Below, one piece after another: positions 1-10,820 of a stretch of DNA of 62,431 nt. The notes beneath the pieces are model-generated. The model ran no database searches. It had not been told where the DNA came from and worked only from the letters and a program-made list of their open reading frames with translations. The translations under genes and the position numbers were made by a program. The stretch lies in the NCBI RefSeq assembly GCF_947488715.1, contig NZ_CANLAG010000013.1:1-62431 (forward strand). The letters run 5' to 3'. The stretch comes from an uncultured Tateyamaria sp. (GTDB taxonomy: Bacteria > Pseudomonadota > Alphaproteobacteria > Rhodobacterales > Rhodobacteraceae). Position 1 is the stretch's first letter, and the number at the start of each line of letters is the position of its first letter.

Positions 1-293
<293 letters not shown>

Positions 294-393
294 GGTCTTC
301 CCCCTCCGAATCTGCGACGGCGGCGATTGCGCCACACTGATGTTTACTCTGCCGTCCCGCGCCCCTCAACCCGCAGAGGTCGAATACAGCGGC

Positions 394-1065
394 TCACAGC
401 AATTCCGCGATGGCATCGCCCATTGCAGAAGCGTTTGGCGCGCGTGCGACAAAAACGCGGTCCTGCGCAACGGCGGTCATGCCTTCGGCGACCGCTGCGC
501 TGATCGCCACCACATGGATGGATGTGGCGCGCGGCGCCGTATTGGCAAATTGCTGTGCCGTTCTGGGCGAGAAAAGGGGAACGATCACCTTGTTTTCCCG
601 GCGGATGACATCCCGCGCCGCATCCGACAGCGCGACAAGCCGCTGATCATAGACAACGATGCCCGTGATGTTCAGTCCAGCCGATGACAGGTGTTCAACG
701 ATGTGTCCGCGCCTGTGTGCGCCCGCCAAATGATGCAACGGCGCCTGCGGTGCCATACGGGTCAGACTGGCAACAAGGCTTTGCGCATCTGTACCCACCT
801 GTTGCGCGTCCCACCCGTGGCTGTGCGCCGCCTCGGTGGTGGCGGGACCCACACAATAGGCCACACGCCCGTTGCCCGCAGGTGCATGGCGCACGCCGTT
901 TGCAGAGGTGAACACAGCGGCATCTGTCGCATCCATTTCGACCGCGGCGGGTATCGGCACAATGTCGATGAGCGGGCTAAACACGGGCAGCAACCGGGAC
1001 TGCACCGCAGGTTCCAACCCGGCAAGGAATGCCTGCGCCGCGTCTATCGGGCGGGTGAGGATCAT
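394..1065 (-). CDS. hemD: Uroporphyrinogen-III synthase
   Basis: 223 residues, close to the family norm. HemD cyclises hydroxymethylbilane with inversion of ring D to give uroporphyrinogen III, the branch point for haem, chlorophyll and cobalamin, in the cytosol. The start MILTRP matches the usual family opening (one strand then a T-R-P motif); longer upstream in-frame starts would run towards the divergent tsa[11 protein letters not shown] and, later, [11 protein letters not shown] correspond to the two domain segments lining the active-site cleft. HemD sequences diverge widely, so the call also uses context: divergent from tsaD and upstream of the Mic60-like gene, the usual rhodobacterial order. 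Confidence 0.88.
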   Translation of the reverse strand: MILTRPIDAAQAFLAGLEPAVQSRLLPVFSPLIDIVPIPAAVEMDATDAAVFTSANGVRHAPAGNGRVAYCVGPATTEAAHSHGWDAQQVGTDAQSLVASLTRMAPQAPLHHLAGAHRRGHIVEHLSSAGLNITGIVVYDQRLVALSDAARDVIRRENKVIVPLFSPRTAQQFANTAPRATSIHVVAISAAVAEGMTAVAQDRVFVARAPNASAMGDAIAELL

Positions 1066-1147
1066 GGGGATCTGCGTGTTCTGTGCATTGTTTGCCACGG
1101 CCGAAACTGTTACCCGGACCCGCCCGCACGCGCAACGGAGCACGATC

Positions 1148-2242
1148 ATGGATCGGCCAGTCACCCTTTTGGGAATTGAAAGCAGTTGTGACGACACTGC
1201 CGCCGCCATTGTGCGCGGCGTGCCCGGTGACATGCAGGTGCTGTCCTCTGTCGTGCTTGGTCAAACCGATCTGCATGCGGCCTTTGGCGGTGTTGTGCCA
1301 GAGATTGCCGCGCGCGCCCACGCAGAGCGGTTGGACATCAGTGTCATGGGTGCGTTGGAGCAGGCCAAAGTTGCGTTGACCGATCTTGATGGCATCGCCG
1401 TCACATGTGGTCCCGGCCTGATCGGTGGTGTTGTGTCGGGCGTGATGACGGCCAAGGGGATTTCTGCCGCGACCGGCCTGCCCATGTACGGCATCAACCA
1501 TTTGGCCGGTCACGCGCTGACCCCGCGTTTGACCCATGGCGTCGCCTTTCCCTATTTGATGTTGCTGGTGTCCGGTGGGCATTGCCAATTCCTGATCGCC
1601 CACGGCCCGGACCGGTTTGAACGGTTGGGCGGCACCATTGACGACGCGCCGGGCGAGGCATTTGACAAAGTCGCGCGCCTGATTGGTCTGGGACAGCCCG
1701 GCGGTCCCGCGATCGAGGCCGCCGCGCATGACGGCGATGCCCGACGGTTCGCATTTCCCAGACCCCTGTCGAACAAGCCGGGTTGCGACATGAGCTTTTC
1801 CGGCCTCAAGACGGCTGTGTTGCGCGCCCGCGATGATCTGGTGGCTCAGGCCGGTGGGCTGCGCGCGCAGGATCAATTGGACCTCGCCGCCTCGTTCCAG
1901 GCCGCGGTGAGCGACAGCCTGACCGGCAAGAGCGCCCGCGCGTTGGAACAGTATTTGGCGCTGAAACCGTCCCATCCGACATTCTGTGTCGCCGGCGGCG
2001 TGGCGGCAAACATGAGCATTCGCGCTGGATTAGAGACGATTTCTGCCACTCATGGTGCCACCTTCCTCGCACCTCCGCTGGCCCTGTGTACCGACAACGC
2101 GGCGATGATCGCGGCGGCAGGCATCGAACAGATGCAAACACGCGCACCGGATGGCATGGGCCTGTCAGCACGGCCACGTATGCCGCTCGACACCCAAAGT
2201 GTGGCGATGCTGGGCTCTGGCAAAAAGGGCGCCAAAGCATGA
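1148..2242 (+). CDS. tsaD: tRNA N6-adenosine threonylcarbamoyltransferase
   Basis: 364 residues. TsaD transfers threonylcarbamoyl from TC-AMP to A37 of ANN-decoding tRNAs, with TsaB and TsaE. Visible motifs: the N-terminal [14 protein letters not shown], the metal-binding HLAGHA (H-x3-H), the glycine-rich VSGGHCQFL nucleotide loop, and [13 protein letters not shown]. The ATG at 1148 follows a GGAG site (1137-1140). The frame stays open further upstream but there overlaps the divergent hemD and is not conserved-looking. Its stop overlaps the gpsA start (ATGA), suggesting translational coupling. Confidence 0.97.
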   Translation: MDRPVTLLGIESSCDDTAAAIVRGVPGDMQVLSSVVLGQTDLHAAFGGVVPEIAARAHAERLDISVMGALEQAKVALTDLDGIAVTCGPGLIGGVVSGVMTAKGISAATGLPMYGINHLAGHALTPRLTHGVAFPYLMLLVSGGHCQFLIAHGPDRFERLGGTIDDAPGEAFDKVARLIGLGQPGGPAIEAAAHDGDARRFAFPRPLSNKPGCDMSFSGLKTAVLRARDDLVAQAGGLRAQDQLDLAASFQAAVSDSLTGKSARALEQYLALKPSHPTFCVAGGVAANMSIRAGLETISATHGATFLAPPLALCTDNAAMIAAAGIEQMQTRAPDGMGLSARPRMPLDTQSVAMLGSGKKGAKA

Positions 2243-3177
2243 GCGTTGCAGTGATCGGCGCTGGCGCGTTTGGTACCGCCTTGGCCGTTACTTTGGCACG
2301 CGTTCAACCCATCACACTCTGGGCGCGCGATGCCCGTGACATGGCTGCGCAGCGCGAGAATACGGCACGATTGCCGGGGGTGCGTTTCCCGGATGGCCTG
2401 AGTATTTCCGCTGAATTAGAGACTGCTTTGGCATGTGATGTGATCCTTTTGGCCGTTCCGATGCAGGGGTTGGGCGGCTTTGCCGATGCCCATGACCTCA
2501 CCGGGAAAACGGTGGTGGCCTGCTGCAAGGGCATCGACATCACAACCGGGCGCGGCCCGTCTGCCATCCTGCACCAAGCGCAGCATATTGCCGTCCTGAC
2601 TGGTCCCAGTTTCGCCGCCGACATCGCGGCGGGGTTGCCGACGGCGCTGACGCTGGCATGTGCTGATCCGGACGTAGCCGCACATCTCCAACAGACGTTG
2701 TCGACGCCAAGCCTGCGCTTGTACCGGACCGGCGACGTTGTGGGCGCGGAACTGGGTGGCGCGCTCAAGAACATCATCGCCATTGGTTGTGGCGCTGTGA
2801 TGGGCGCAGGGCTGGGCGACAGCGCACGCGCCGCTTTGATGACGCGCGGTTTTGCCGAAATGCAGCGTGTCGCGGCGACTTTTGGCGCAGATGCAGAGAC
2901 GTTGATGGGGCTGAGCGGGCTGGGCGATTTGACGCTCACGTGTACGTCAGATCAGTCGCGCAACTACCGTCTGGGCCTTGCCCTCGGGGCCGGTGCAGAC
3001 TTTGATACCCGCATCACCGTCGAAGGGGCCGCCACGGCGCAGGCGCTGCGCAAGGTGGCACAGGAACGGAACCTGGATCTACCGGTGTGCAACGCAATTG
3101 CGGGCCTGGTGGACGGAACATTGGATATGACAAGGGCGATGGATCACTTGCTGGCGCGCCCGCTCAAGGAGGAATGA
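2239..3177 (+). CDS. gpsA: Glycerol-3-phosphate dehydrogenase [NAD(P)+]
   Basis: 312 residues, slightly short for the family. Cytosolic enzyme reducing dihydroxyacetone phosphate to sn-glycerol-3-phosphate for phospholipid synthesis. The Rossmann motif [12 protein letters not shown] is at residues 5-16. The GpsA signatures CCKGID, LTGPSFA and [15 protein letters not shown] (the last with the catalytic Lys) are in order, followed by the [12 protein letters not shown] signature and a C-terminal helical domain. The start overlaps the tsaD stop by 4 nt; yciI follows after one base. Confidence 0.97.
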   Translation: MSVAVIGAGAFGTALAVTLARVQPITLWARDARDMAAQRENTARLPGVRFPDGLSISAELETALACDVILLAVPMQGLGGFADAHDLTGKTVVACCKGIDITTGRGPSAILHQAQHIAVLTGPSFAADIAAGLPTALTLACADPDVAAHLQQTLSTPSLRLYRTGDVVGAELGGALKNIIAIGCGAVMGAGLGDSARAALMTRGFAEMQRVAATFGADAETLMGLSGLGDLTLTCTSDQSRNYRLGLALGAGADFDTRITVEGAATAQALRKVAQERNLDLPVCNAIAGLVDGTLDMTRAMDHLLARPLKEE

Positions 3178-3178
3178 C

Positions 3179-3454
3179 ATGATCTTTGCATTGATGGCTT
3201 GGGACAAGGACGGCGCGCTGGACGTGCGCATGGAAAACCGCCCCGCACACCTCGACTATCTCAAAGGGTCGGACGCCGTGCGCAAGGCGGGTCCGTTTCT
3301 GGACGCGGATGGCAAACCCTGCGGATCGCTGATCGTGCTGGAACTGGACGATATGGCCGCCGCACAGGCCTGGGCCGACAACGATCCCTATGCCAAGGCG
3401 GGCCTGTTCCGCGAGGTGACCATCACCGCATGGAACCAGGTGATCGGCGCATGA
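3179..3454 (+). CDS. YciI-family protein
   Basis: 91 residues, the normal size for this small ferredoxin-like-fold family. Typical features are visible: the N-terminal strand MIFALMAWDKDG, the R-x-x-H-x-x-Y pattern (RPAHLDYLKG), a central GS-L-I-V-L strand and a C-terminal AKAGLFREVTI segment. The conserved His/Asp pair of YciI proteins is thought to be catalytic, but no general reaction is established. It starts one base after gpsA stops and overlaps the EVE gene by ATGA, so it belongs to the tsaD-gpsA operon. The AAGGAGGAATGAC before it provides a strong ribosome-binding site inside gpsA. Confidence 0.85.
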   Translation: MIFALMAWDKDGALDVRMENRPAHLDYLKGSDAVRKAGPFLDADGKPCGSLIVLELDDMAAAQAWADNDPYAKAGLFREVTITAWNQVIGA

Positions 3455-3870
3455 ACTATTGGCTGTTCAAATCCGAGCCCTCCACCTGGAGCTGGGATCA
3501 ACAGGTGGCCAAAGGCGACGCAGGCGAGGAATGGGACGGCGTGCGCAACTATCAGGCCCGCAATTTCATGCGGACCATGGCCGTTGGCGACCGGGGGTTC
3601 TTTTACCACTCGCAGACCGAAAAGGCCGTCGTAGGCATCGTCGAGGTCATCGCCGAGGCGCATCCTGACAGCACGACCGACGATGACCGCTGGGACTGTG
3701 TGGACATCAAGGCGATTGGGCCTGTGAAAACGCCCGTGACGCTGGATATGGTCAAGACGGATGAACGTCTGGCTGACATGGCGCTGATCCGAAATTCGCG
3801 CCTGTCGGTTCAGCCGGTCACCCCGGAGGAATGGCGGATCGTCTGCGAAATGGCGGGTGTACCGCAATAA
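3451..3870 (+). CDS. EVE-domain protein (modified-base reader fold)
   Basis: 139 residues. EVE domains share the PUA/YTH-like fold and bind modified bases in nucleic acids. The family opening MNYWLFKSEP is exact, and the conserved WDGVRNYQARNFMR and GFFYHS stretches follow, as does the C-terminal NSRLSVQPV. In Alphaproteobacteria these stand-alone EVE genes often follow a yciI-like gene. Position after tsaD (a tRNA-modification gene) would suit a role in sensing modified RNA, but that is inference. Start by ATGA overlap with yciI. Confidence 0.92.
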   Translation: MNYWLFKSEPSTWSWDQQVAKGDAGEEWDGVRNYQARNFMRTMAVGDRGFFYHSQTEKAVVGIVEVIAEAHPDSTTDDDRWDCVDIKAIGPVKTPVTLDMVKTDERLADMALIRNSRLSVQPVTPEEWRIVCEMAGVPQ

Positions 3871-3900
3871 TCCCTATGGATTTCCCGCATCCTCTGGCAA

Positions 3901-3920
3901 GTTGGCACTAAAATGCCAAC
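3901..3920. promoter_or_regulatory. 7-bp inverted repeat directly in front of a ribosome-binding site
   Basis: GTTGGCA-CTAAAA-TGCCAAC is a perfect 7-bp dyad with a 6-base loop. The next bases, AGGAGGG (3921-3927), are the ribosome-binding site of the DUF1761 gene. There is no U-tract, so a terminator for the upstream operon is unlikely. An operator, or an mRNA hairpin affecting translation, fits better. Confidence 0.5.
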
Positions 3921-3931
3921 AGGAGGGACAA

Positions 3932-4330
3932 ATGGGATATTTGGCAGTGATCGTCGCCGGGATCGGCGGCTTTATGTTTGGGGCAATCTGGTACACGGTG
4001 CTGGCCAAACCGTGGATGGCGGCGTCTGGCGTCGCCTTGAACGAGGCGGGCACAGCACCCGCCAATCAGTCAAATCCGATTCCTTATATCACCAGCTTTG
4101 TCGGCGCGGTTGTCGTGGCTGGCATGATGCGCCACGTGTTTGTCCTGAGCGGGATCGACACATTCGGCGAGGGGCTGGTGTCCGGCTTTGGCGTTGGTCT
4201 GTTTTTGGTCACACCCTGGATCGCGACGTTCTACGCTTTTGGGGCTCGCCCGTTTCGACTGACCCTGATTGATGGTGGATACGCGACCTTTGGCTGTACC
4301 GTTATCGGCGCGGTTCTGATGCTGTTCTGA
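3932..4330 (+). CDS. DUF1761-family small membrane protein
   Basis: 132 residues with about four predicted membrane segments: LAVIVAGIGGFMFGAIWYTV, the stretch around 50-70, 85-105 and the C-terminal TFGCTVIGAVLMLF. The GAIWYTVLAKPWMAASG motif is typical of DUF1761. No function is established for the family. The ATG at 3932 follows an ideal AGGAGGG site with 4-base spacing. Earlier in-frame starts would read through the dyad at 3901-3920. The gene ends exactly at the T-tract side of a minus-strand terminator. Confidence 0.85.
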   Translation: MGYLAVIVAGIGGFMFGAIWYTVLAKPWMAASGVALNEAGTAPANQSNPIPYITSFVGAVVVAGMMRHVFVLSGIDTFGEGLVSGFGVGLFLVTPWIATFYAFGARPFRLTLIDGGYATFGCTVIGAVLMLF

Positions 4331-4366
4331 AAAGGAAAAAGGGTCTGACTGCACTCAGCCAGACCC
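4331..4366 (-). terminator. Intrinsic terminator, minus strand
   Basis: On the minus strand GGGUCUGGCUG pairs with CAGUCAGACCC around an AGUG loop: 11 bp including one G-U, where the plus strand would have an A-C mismatch. Five U, CC and four U follow. The better pairing and the U-tract show it serves minus-strand transcription. Confidence 0.75.
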
Positions 4367-4475
4367 CGTCTCACCCCATCGTGCACTCCACAGAGCCACC
4401 GCACGTATTGGTTAATTTCGGATCTGACCATTCTGGTCGGACACTCTCGTGATACGAGCATATCCGAAATATAGC
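4331..4475 (-). ncRNA. Candidate structured small RNA (unnamed)
   Basis: No protein gene covers this stretch, but the minus strand shows an ordered set of RNA helices. A 9-bp closing stem pairs 4415-4423 with 4462-4470 and encloses two hairpins: 4446-4458 (5 bp, 3-base loop) and 4426-4438 (5 bp, 3-base loop). Together they would make a three-way junction. A hairpin with arms 4380-4384 and 4401-4405 comes next, then an intrinsic terminator (4341-4366) with a UUUUUCCUUUU tail. A possible -10 (TACAAT, minus strand, 4482-4487) would start the RNA near 4475; I find no good -35. Length would be about 145 nt. It could instead be the processed 3' end of DUF2853 read-through. I recognise no known RNA family. 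Confidence 0.5.
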
Positions 4476-4502
4476 AATTTTATTGTACCTTGCATTGCGC
4501 CG

Positions 4503-4534
4503 AAAACAGAAACACCCGCTTAACCAGCGGGTGT
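4503..4534 (-). terminator. Intrinsic terminator of the DUF2853 gene
   Basis: A perfect 9-bp stem (4512-4520 with 4526-4534) with a 5-base loop. On the minus strand it is followed by TTCTGTTTT. It lies 25 bases after the DUF2853 stop. Confidence 0.78.
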
Positions 4535-4559
4535 CTCAATATCCGGAATGTCCGTTGGC

Positions 4560-4901
4560 TCAGCCGTAGACGGCCTCTTTGCCAAAGTGCTTGGTCAGCA
4601 TGTAGTAGACAACGGCGCGGTACTTGTTGCGCTCGGATTTGCCATAGGTCTCGATCACGGAATTGATCGCTTCCATGAGTTGCGGGCCGTCAGACAGGCC
4701 CAGCTTTTTCATCAGAAAGTTGTTTTTGACGGTTTCCAGTTCGGAAGGTTGGCTTCCGGCGACAGTCGACGCATCCGCGTTGTAGATCGCAGGGCCGCAG
4801 CCGATTGTGACCTTTGTCAAAAGGTCCATATCGGGCGTCATCCCGCATTTGTTTTTCAGATCGTCCGCGTATTGTGCGATCAAGTCGTCCCGTTTGCCCA
4901 T
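4560..4901 (-). CDS. DUF2853-family protein
   Basis: 113 residues, the family length. The sequence opens MGKRDDLIAQYADDL and ends with the conserved YYMLTKHFGKEAVYG. The family is small, mostly helical and without assigned function; it has no signal peptide or membrane segment. A minus-strand AGGAGA-type site is not obvious; GGTGGGAGACTAAAT immediately before the ATG supplies GGGAG. It is monocistronic, with its own terminator. Confidence 0.9.
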   Translation of the reverse strand: MGKRDDLIAQYADDLKNKCGMTPDMDLLTKVTIGCGPAIYNADASTVAGSQPSELETVKNNFLMKKLGLSDGPQLMEAINSVIETYGKSERNKYRAVVYYMLTKHFGKEAVYG

Positions 4902-4925
4902 ATTTAGTCTCCCACCGTTTGGTCA

Positions 4926-4947
4926 CGCCGATATGTTGTGATCGGCG
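4926..4947. promoter_or_regulatory. Dyad upstream of the DUF2853 gene
   Basis: CGCCGAT (4926-4932) and ATCGGCG (4941-4947) form a 7-bp inverted repeat with an 8-base spacer, 25-46 bases before the DUF2853 start. An operator or 5'-UTR hairpin is possible. The rest of 4902-5078 shows only a weak CGCGG/CCGCG hairpin near 5010-5030, which may end the next gene. Confidence 0.35.
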
Positions 4948-5078
4948 CAAGGCATTGCGTCACTGTGCAGGCACGTTAACGGCAAAGTGATGTAGGACAA
5001 AGGAAATTTCGCGGGGAAAACCGCGCGCAACACGTCACCGCCGATGCGCGCGATAGTGCGGGGAATGACGCGGTGCCT

Positions 5079-5663
5079 CTAGCCGCGATTGATCTTGATC
5101 TCGGGTTTGGATGTAGGAATGGACGGATCGGTGTTCACCGGCTCGGCCTCAGGCGCTTTGTCATCCAGGGTAAAGCTCATCCCGCGGAAAAAGATCGACT
5201 TGGGTTCTGTCATCTCAACGGTCCGTTCAACCCATTCCGGCGAGAACGCATTGGCCCAGGTCATCGGATAGGCGTGGACAAGGTTATGCATACAGGTCAG
5301 CGCAATCCAGATGCCCGCCGTCTTGCAGGCCAGGTGTTCCTTGGACGACATGTTCAGCGCGTTGCGCAGCACAAAGGCAATGGCAAGCGCCAGCCCACCG
5401 TCCATCAACATGGTCAGGTCGGCATCACCATCGGGATCAGGCGCGCCGTTCATGTGGAACATCACATAACGGGACAGGATCACAGTCAGAATACCGACGA
5501 AACAGGCACCCACCAGCGATCCCGGATAAACCATGTTACGGACCCAATCCGGTGTCCGTCCCCTTGCGGCGCGTGCGGTCGCGGTCTGTTGTTCCTGCCT
5601 GTGGCCGTGCGTGTCGTTCAGCCGCGCCAACCGTTCTGCGAATATGTCTTGCCCATGTGCCAT
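5079..5663 (-). CDS. Hypothetical membrane protein
   Basis: 194 residues. The start MAHGQDIFAERLARL is chosen because AGAGGTG precedes it at good spacing; a further in-frame ATG lies 54 bases upstream. A charged N-terminal ~45 residues is followed by three hydrophobic segments: GSLVGACFVGILTVILSRYV, MLMDGGLALAIAFVL and TAGIWIALTCMHNLVHAY. A hydrophilic acidic tail follows. I do not recognise a family. Coding is supported by length, ribosome-binding site and the lack of a better frame. Confidence 0.75.
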   Translation of the reverse strand: MAHGQDIFAERLARLNDTHGHRQEQQTATARAARGRTPDWVRNMVYPGSLVGACFVGILTVILSRYVMFHMNGAPDPDGDADLTMLMDGGLALAIAFVLRNALNMSSKEHLACKTAGIWIALTCMHNLVHAYPMTWANAFSPEWVERTVEMTEPKSIFFRGMSFTLDDKAPEAEPVNTDPSIPTSKPEIKINRG

Positions 5664-5756
5664 AATGCACCTCTTGGTTCCAATAACGCGACCAAGGTGA
5701 TCGACATTGGTGACCAAAATTGGGCATGTCTCGGGAACAACCGTGGCGTGTGCTGG

Positions 5757-6446
5757 TCAGCGGACAGACAGGATTTCGTTCAGCGGTTTCTTGAGCTTGG
5801 CCACCGCAGGCACGGTCGCATCCTCTGCGGCGTGGCCAACCGCGATGATCATCGTGGCTTTTTCGCTGTCCGGACGGCCCAAAAGGTCGCCAAGGAATTT
5901 CATTGGGTTCGGTGTGTGCGTCAACGTCACCAATCCCGACATGTGCAGCGCAGTCAGCAACATGCCAGTGGCGATGCCGACGCTTTCGGGGACGTAGTAA
6001 TTCTTGTACCGCGTGCCGTCATCAAAGGTGCCGTAGCGCTGGGCAAAAACGACGATCAGCCACGGCGCATCCTCCAGGTGAGGCTTGTGGTCATTGGTGC
6101 CGATCGGTTCCAGCGCTTTGATCCACTCGTCACTGGCGCCACCGGCATAGAACTTGCGCTCTTCCTCCTCGGCGGCGTCGCGGATCTGTTTCTTGATCGC
6201 GGGGTCCTGAATGGCCACGAAATGCCATGGCTGGTGATTGGCCCCAGACGGCGCAGTGCCTGCGGCTGACACGCAGGCCTCGATCACCGCCTGATCCACC
6301 GGGCGGGTGGAATAGTCGCGCACCGTGTGCCGCTTGGCCATCAAGTCGCGATAGGCTTCCGCCTGTTGCAGCATTTCTGCATCGCTCAGGTCCTGACGGT
6401 CGGGCAGGGGCAGTTGCGTGTATTCAAGCTGGTCTTTGGAGAACAT
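5757..6446 (-). CDS. Nitroreductase-family flavoprotein, iodotyrosine-deiodinase-like
   Basis: 229 residues. FMN-binding fold with RHTVRDYS near the N-terminus (phosphate-binding R-x-(S/T)-x-R type) and TAPSGANHQPWHF. It also carries the features that separate iodotyrosine deiodinases from ordinary nitroreductases: the EEEE helix (AAEEEERKFY), GMLLTALHMSGLVTLTHTP, LGRPDSEK and a final DATVP...KKPL..I. Bacterial members reductively dehalogenate halotyrosines. The substrate here is inferred from motif match only. The start MFSKDQ has AAAGGA upstream. It lies downstream of gyrB but separated by strong hairpins, so it is probably transcribed independently. Confidence 0.88.
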   Translation of the reverse strand: MFSKDQLEYTQLPLPDRQDLSDAEMLQQAEAYRDLMAKRHTVRDYSTRPVDQAVIEACVSAAGTAPSGANHQPWHFVAIQDPAIKKQIRDAAEEEERKFYAGGASDEWIKALEPIGTNDHKPHLEDAPWLIVVFAQRYGTFDDGTRYKNYYVPESVGIATGMLLTALHMSGLVTLTHTPNPMKFLGDLLGRPDSEKATMIIAVGHAAEDATVPAVAKLKKPLNEILSVR

Positions 6447-6470
6447 GGCTCGTGTCCTTTCAGATGTTCC

Positions 6471-6541
6471 GCCCGGCGGAAACGCCGGGCAGCGCCCGAC
6501 CTCCCCCACGGGAGGGCGCTTTACGCCCACCCGAGGTCGGG
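6471..6541. repeat. Nested inverted repeats between gyrB and the nitroreductase gene
   Basis: CCCGACCTC (6495-6503) pairs with GAGGTCGGG (6533-6541). Inside it, GGGCG (6514-6518) pairs with CGCCC (6524-6528), and alternatively CCTCCC (6500-6505) with GGGAGG (6510-6515). Next to it GCCCGGCG-GAAA-CGCCGGGC (6471-6490) is an 8-bp hairpin. There is no U-tract. Probably a dispersed palindromic element also acting as a transcription block after gyrB. Confidence 0.6.
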
Positions 6542-6556
6542 TGATGCCCTCAGGCC

Positions 6557-9671
<3,115 letters not shown>

Positions 9672-9675
<4 letters not shown>

Positions 9676-10772
9676 AGCGGCCTCGCCGTGCTCAGACCGT
9701 CCGTGTCGGTGACTTCGACATATTGCGCCCGGTCCCCCAGACTGTCGAACAACGCAGTCTCGGTCCCCGTCATCCACGCCTGTGCGCCCAGCGCGCAAAT
9801 CTCATCGTACAGCGCCGCACGCCGGTCCGCGTCCAGATGCGCCGCCACCTCATCCAGCAACAACAGCGGCGGCGCCCCGAAATCCTGTGCCAGCGCTCGC
9901 GCATTGGCGAGGATCAACGACACCAGCAATGCCTTCTGCTCACCTGTGGAGCAGTCCTTGGCCGGAACACCCTTGGCCGCATAGGCCCCGTATAAATCTG
10001 CCCGGTGCGGGCCGATCAACGTCCGCCCGGCGGCCAGATCACGCATCCGCCCATCTGCCAGTGCCGCCCGCAGATCCTCAACTGTGTCCGGCATGCCCAT
10101 CTCGCCGGGTTGCAGGGTCAGGTCCGCCGCAGGGAACGCGGTCTGCGCCCCGCTCTGCGCCGCGGCGAGGTCTGATAACGCCTGCAACCGGTTGGCATGA
10201 ATGGCCGACCCCGTCTCCGCCAATCGCAATTCCAATGCGGCATACCAATGCGGGTCCCGCACCATGTCTTTCAGCAACCGGTTCCGCTCCCGCATCGCCT
10301 TGTCATATTCCAACGACACCTGCGCATGATCCGGAATAAACGACAGCGTCATGCGGTCCAGAAACCGCCGCCGCCCCTCGGCCCCTTCGATCCAAAGCCG
10401 GTCCATCGACGGAATTAGCCACAGCACCCGCGCAATGCGCCCCAAGGCCGTCTGCGCCGCAGCCTTGCCATCAATCTTCACCTGCCGCGCCGCACCCGCA
10501 TCGGACCAGGTGTCGACCTCATGGACCTGGCTCAAAGACTGCAATACCCCCGACAGCTTCCACCCCAACGCCTCAGGCCGCCGCGCCATATCCTCCGCGG
10601 ACGACCGGCGCAGACCACGCCCGGGCGAAAACAGCGACACCGCTTCTAGAATGTTGGTCTTGCCCGCACCGTTCGGCCCAAAAATCGCAACCGGACGCCC
10701 ATCAAGCGCCAGCCGCGCCACCTTGTGTGACCTGAAATGCGACAGGGCCAGCGATGTCAGATGCAACACCAC
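9672..10772 (-). CDS. recF: DNA replication and repair protein RecF
   Basis: 366 residues. RecF is an SMC-like ATPase that, with RecO and RecR, loads RecA at single-strand gaps. Walker A is GPNGAGKTN near residue 33; the signature region includes STGEQKALLVSLILANA, and Walker B is LLLLDEVAAHLD. The start is GTG (10770-10772); the following GTG is an alternative. The ribosome-binding site GAAGGGG is the tail of the intergenic element described at 10780-10815. Order dnaA-dnaN-recF-gyrB is conserved, with the LysE gene inserted before gyrB. Confidence 0.96.
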
Positions 10773-10779
10773 GACCGCC

Positions 10780-10815
10780 CCTTCATTGTTCTAAAAGTAT
10801 GCCCGCCGGAGGCGA
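10780..10815 (-). repeat. Intergenic hairpin-plus-tail element, copy 1
   Basis: On the minus strand GCCTCCGGCGGGC is followed by ATACTTTTAGAACAATGAAG. It fills the dnaN-recF gap; its GAAGG end serves as the recF ribosome-binding site. The tail matches the other copies at 19209, 30812 and 48761. Confidence 0.55.
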
Positions 10816-10820
10816 AAAGA

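Noticed and set aside
4415..4470. Two 13-bp dyads, 20 bp apart, as twin operators rather than RNA hairpins
   Set aside because: Possible, since GACCA-TTC-TGGTC and CTCGT-GAT-ACGAG are symmetrical, but the enclosing 9-bp arms and the minus-strand terminator fit an RNA fold better. No promoter with a good -35 is seen for an operator to act on.
5079..5663. Assigning the membrane protein to a named family
   Set aside because: Hydrophobic segments are clear but no motif supports a family.
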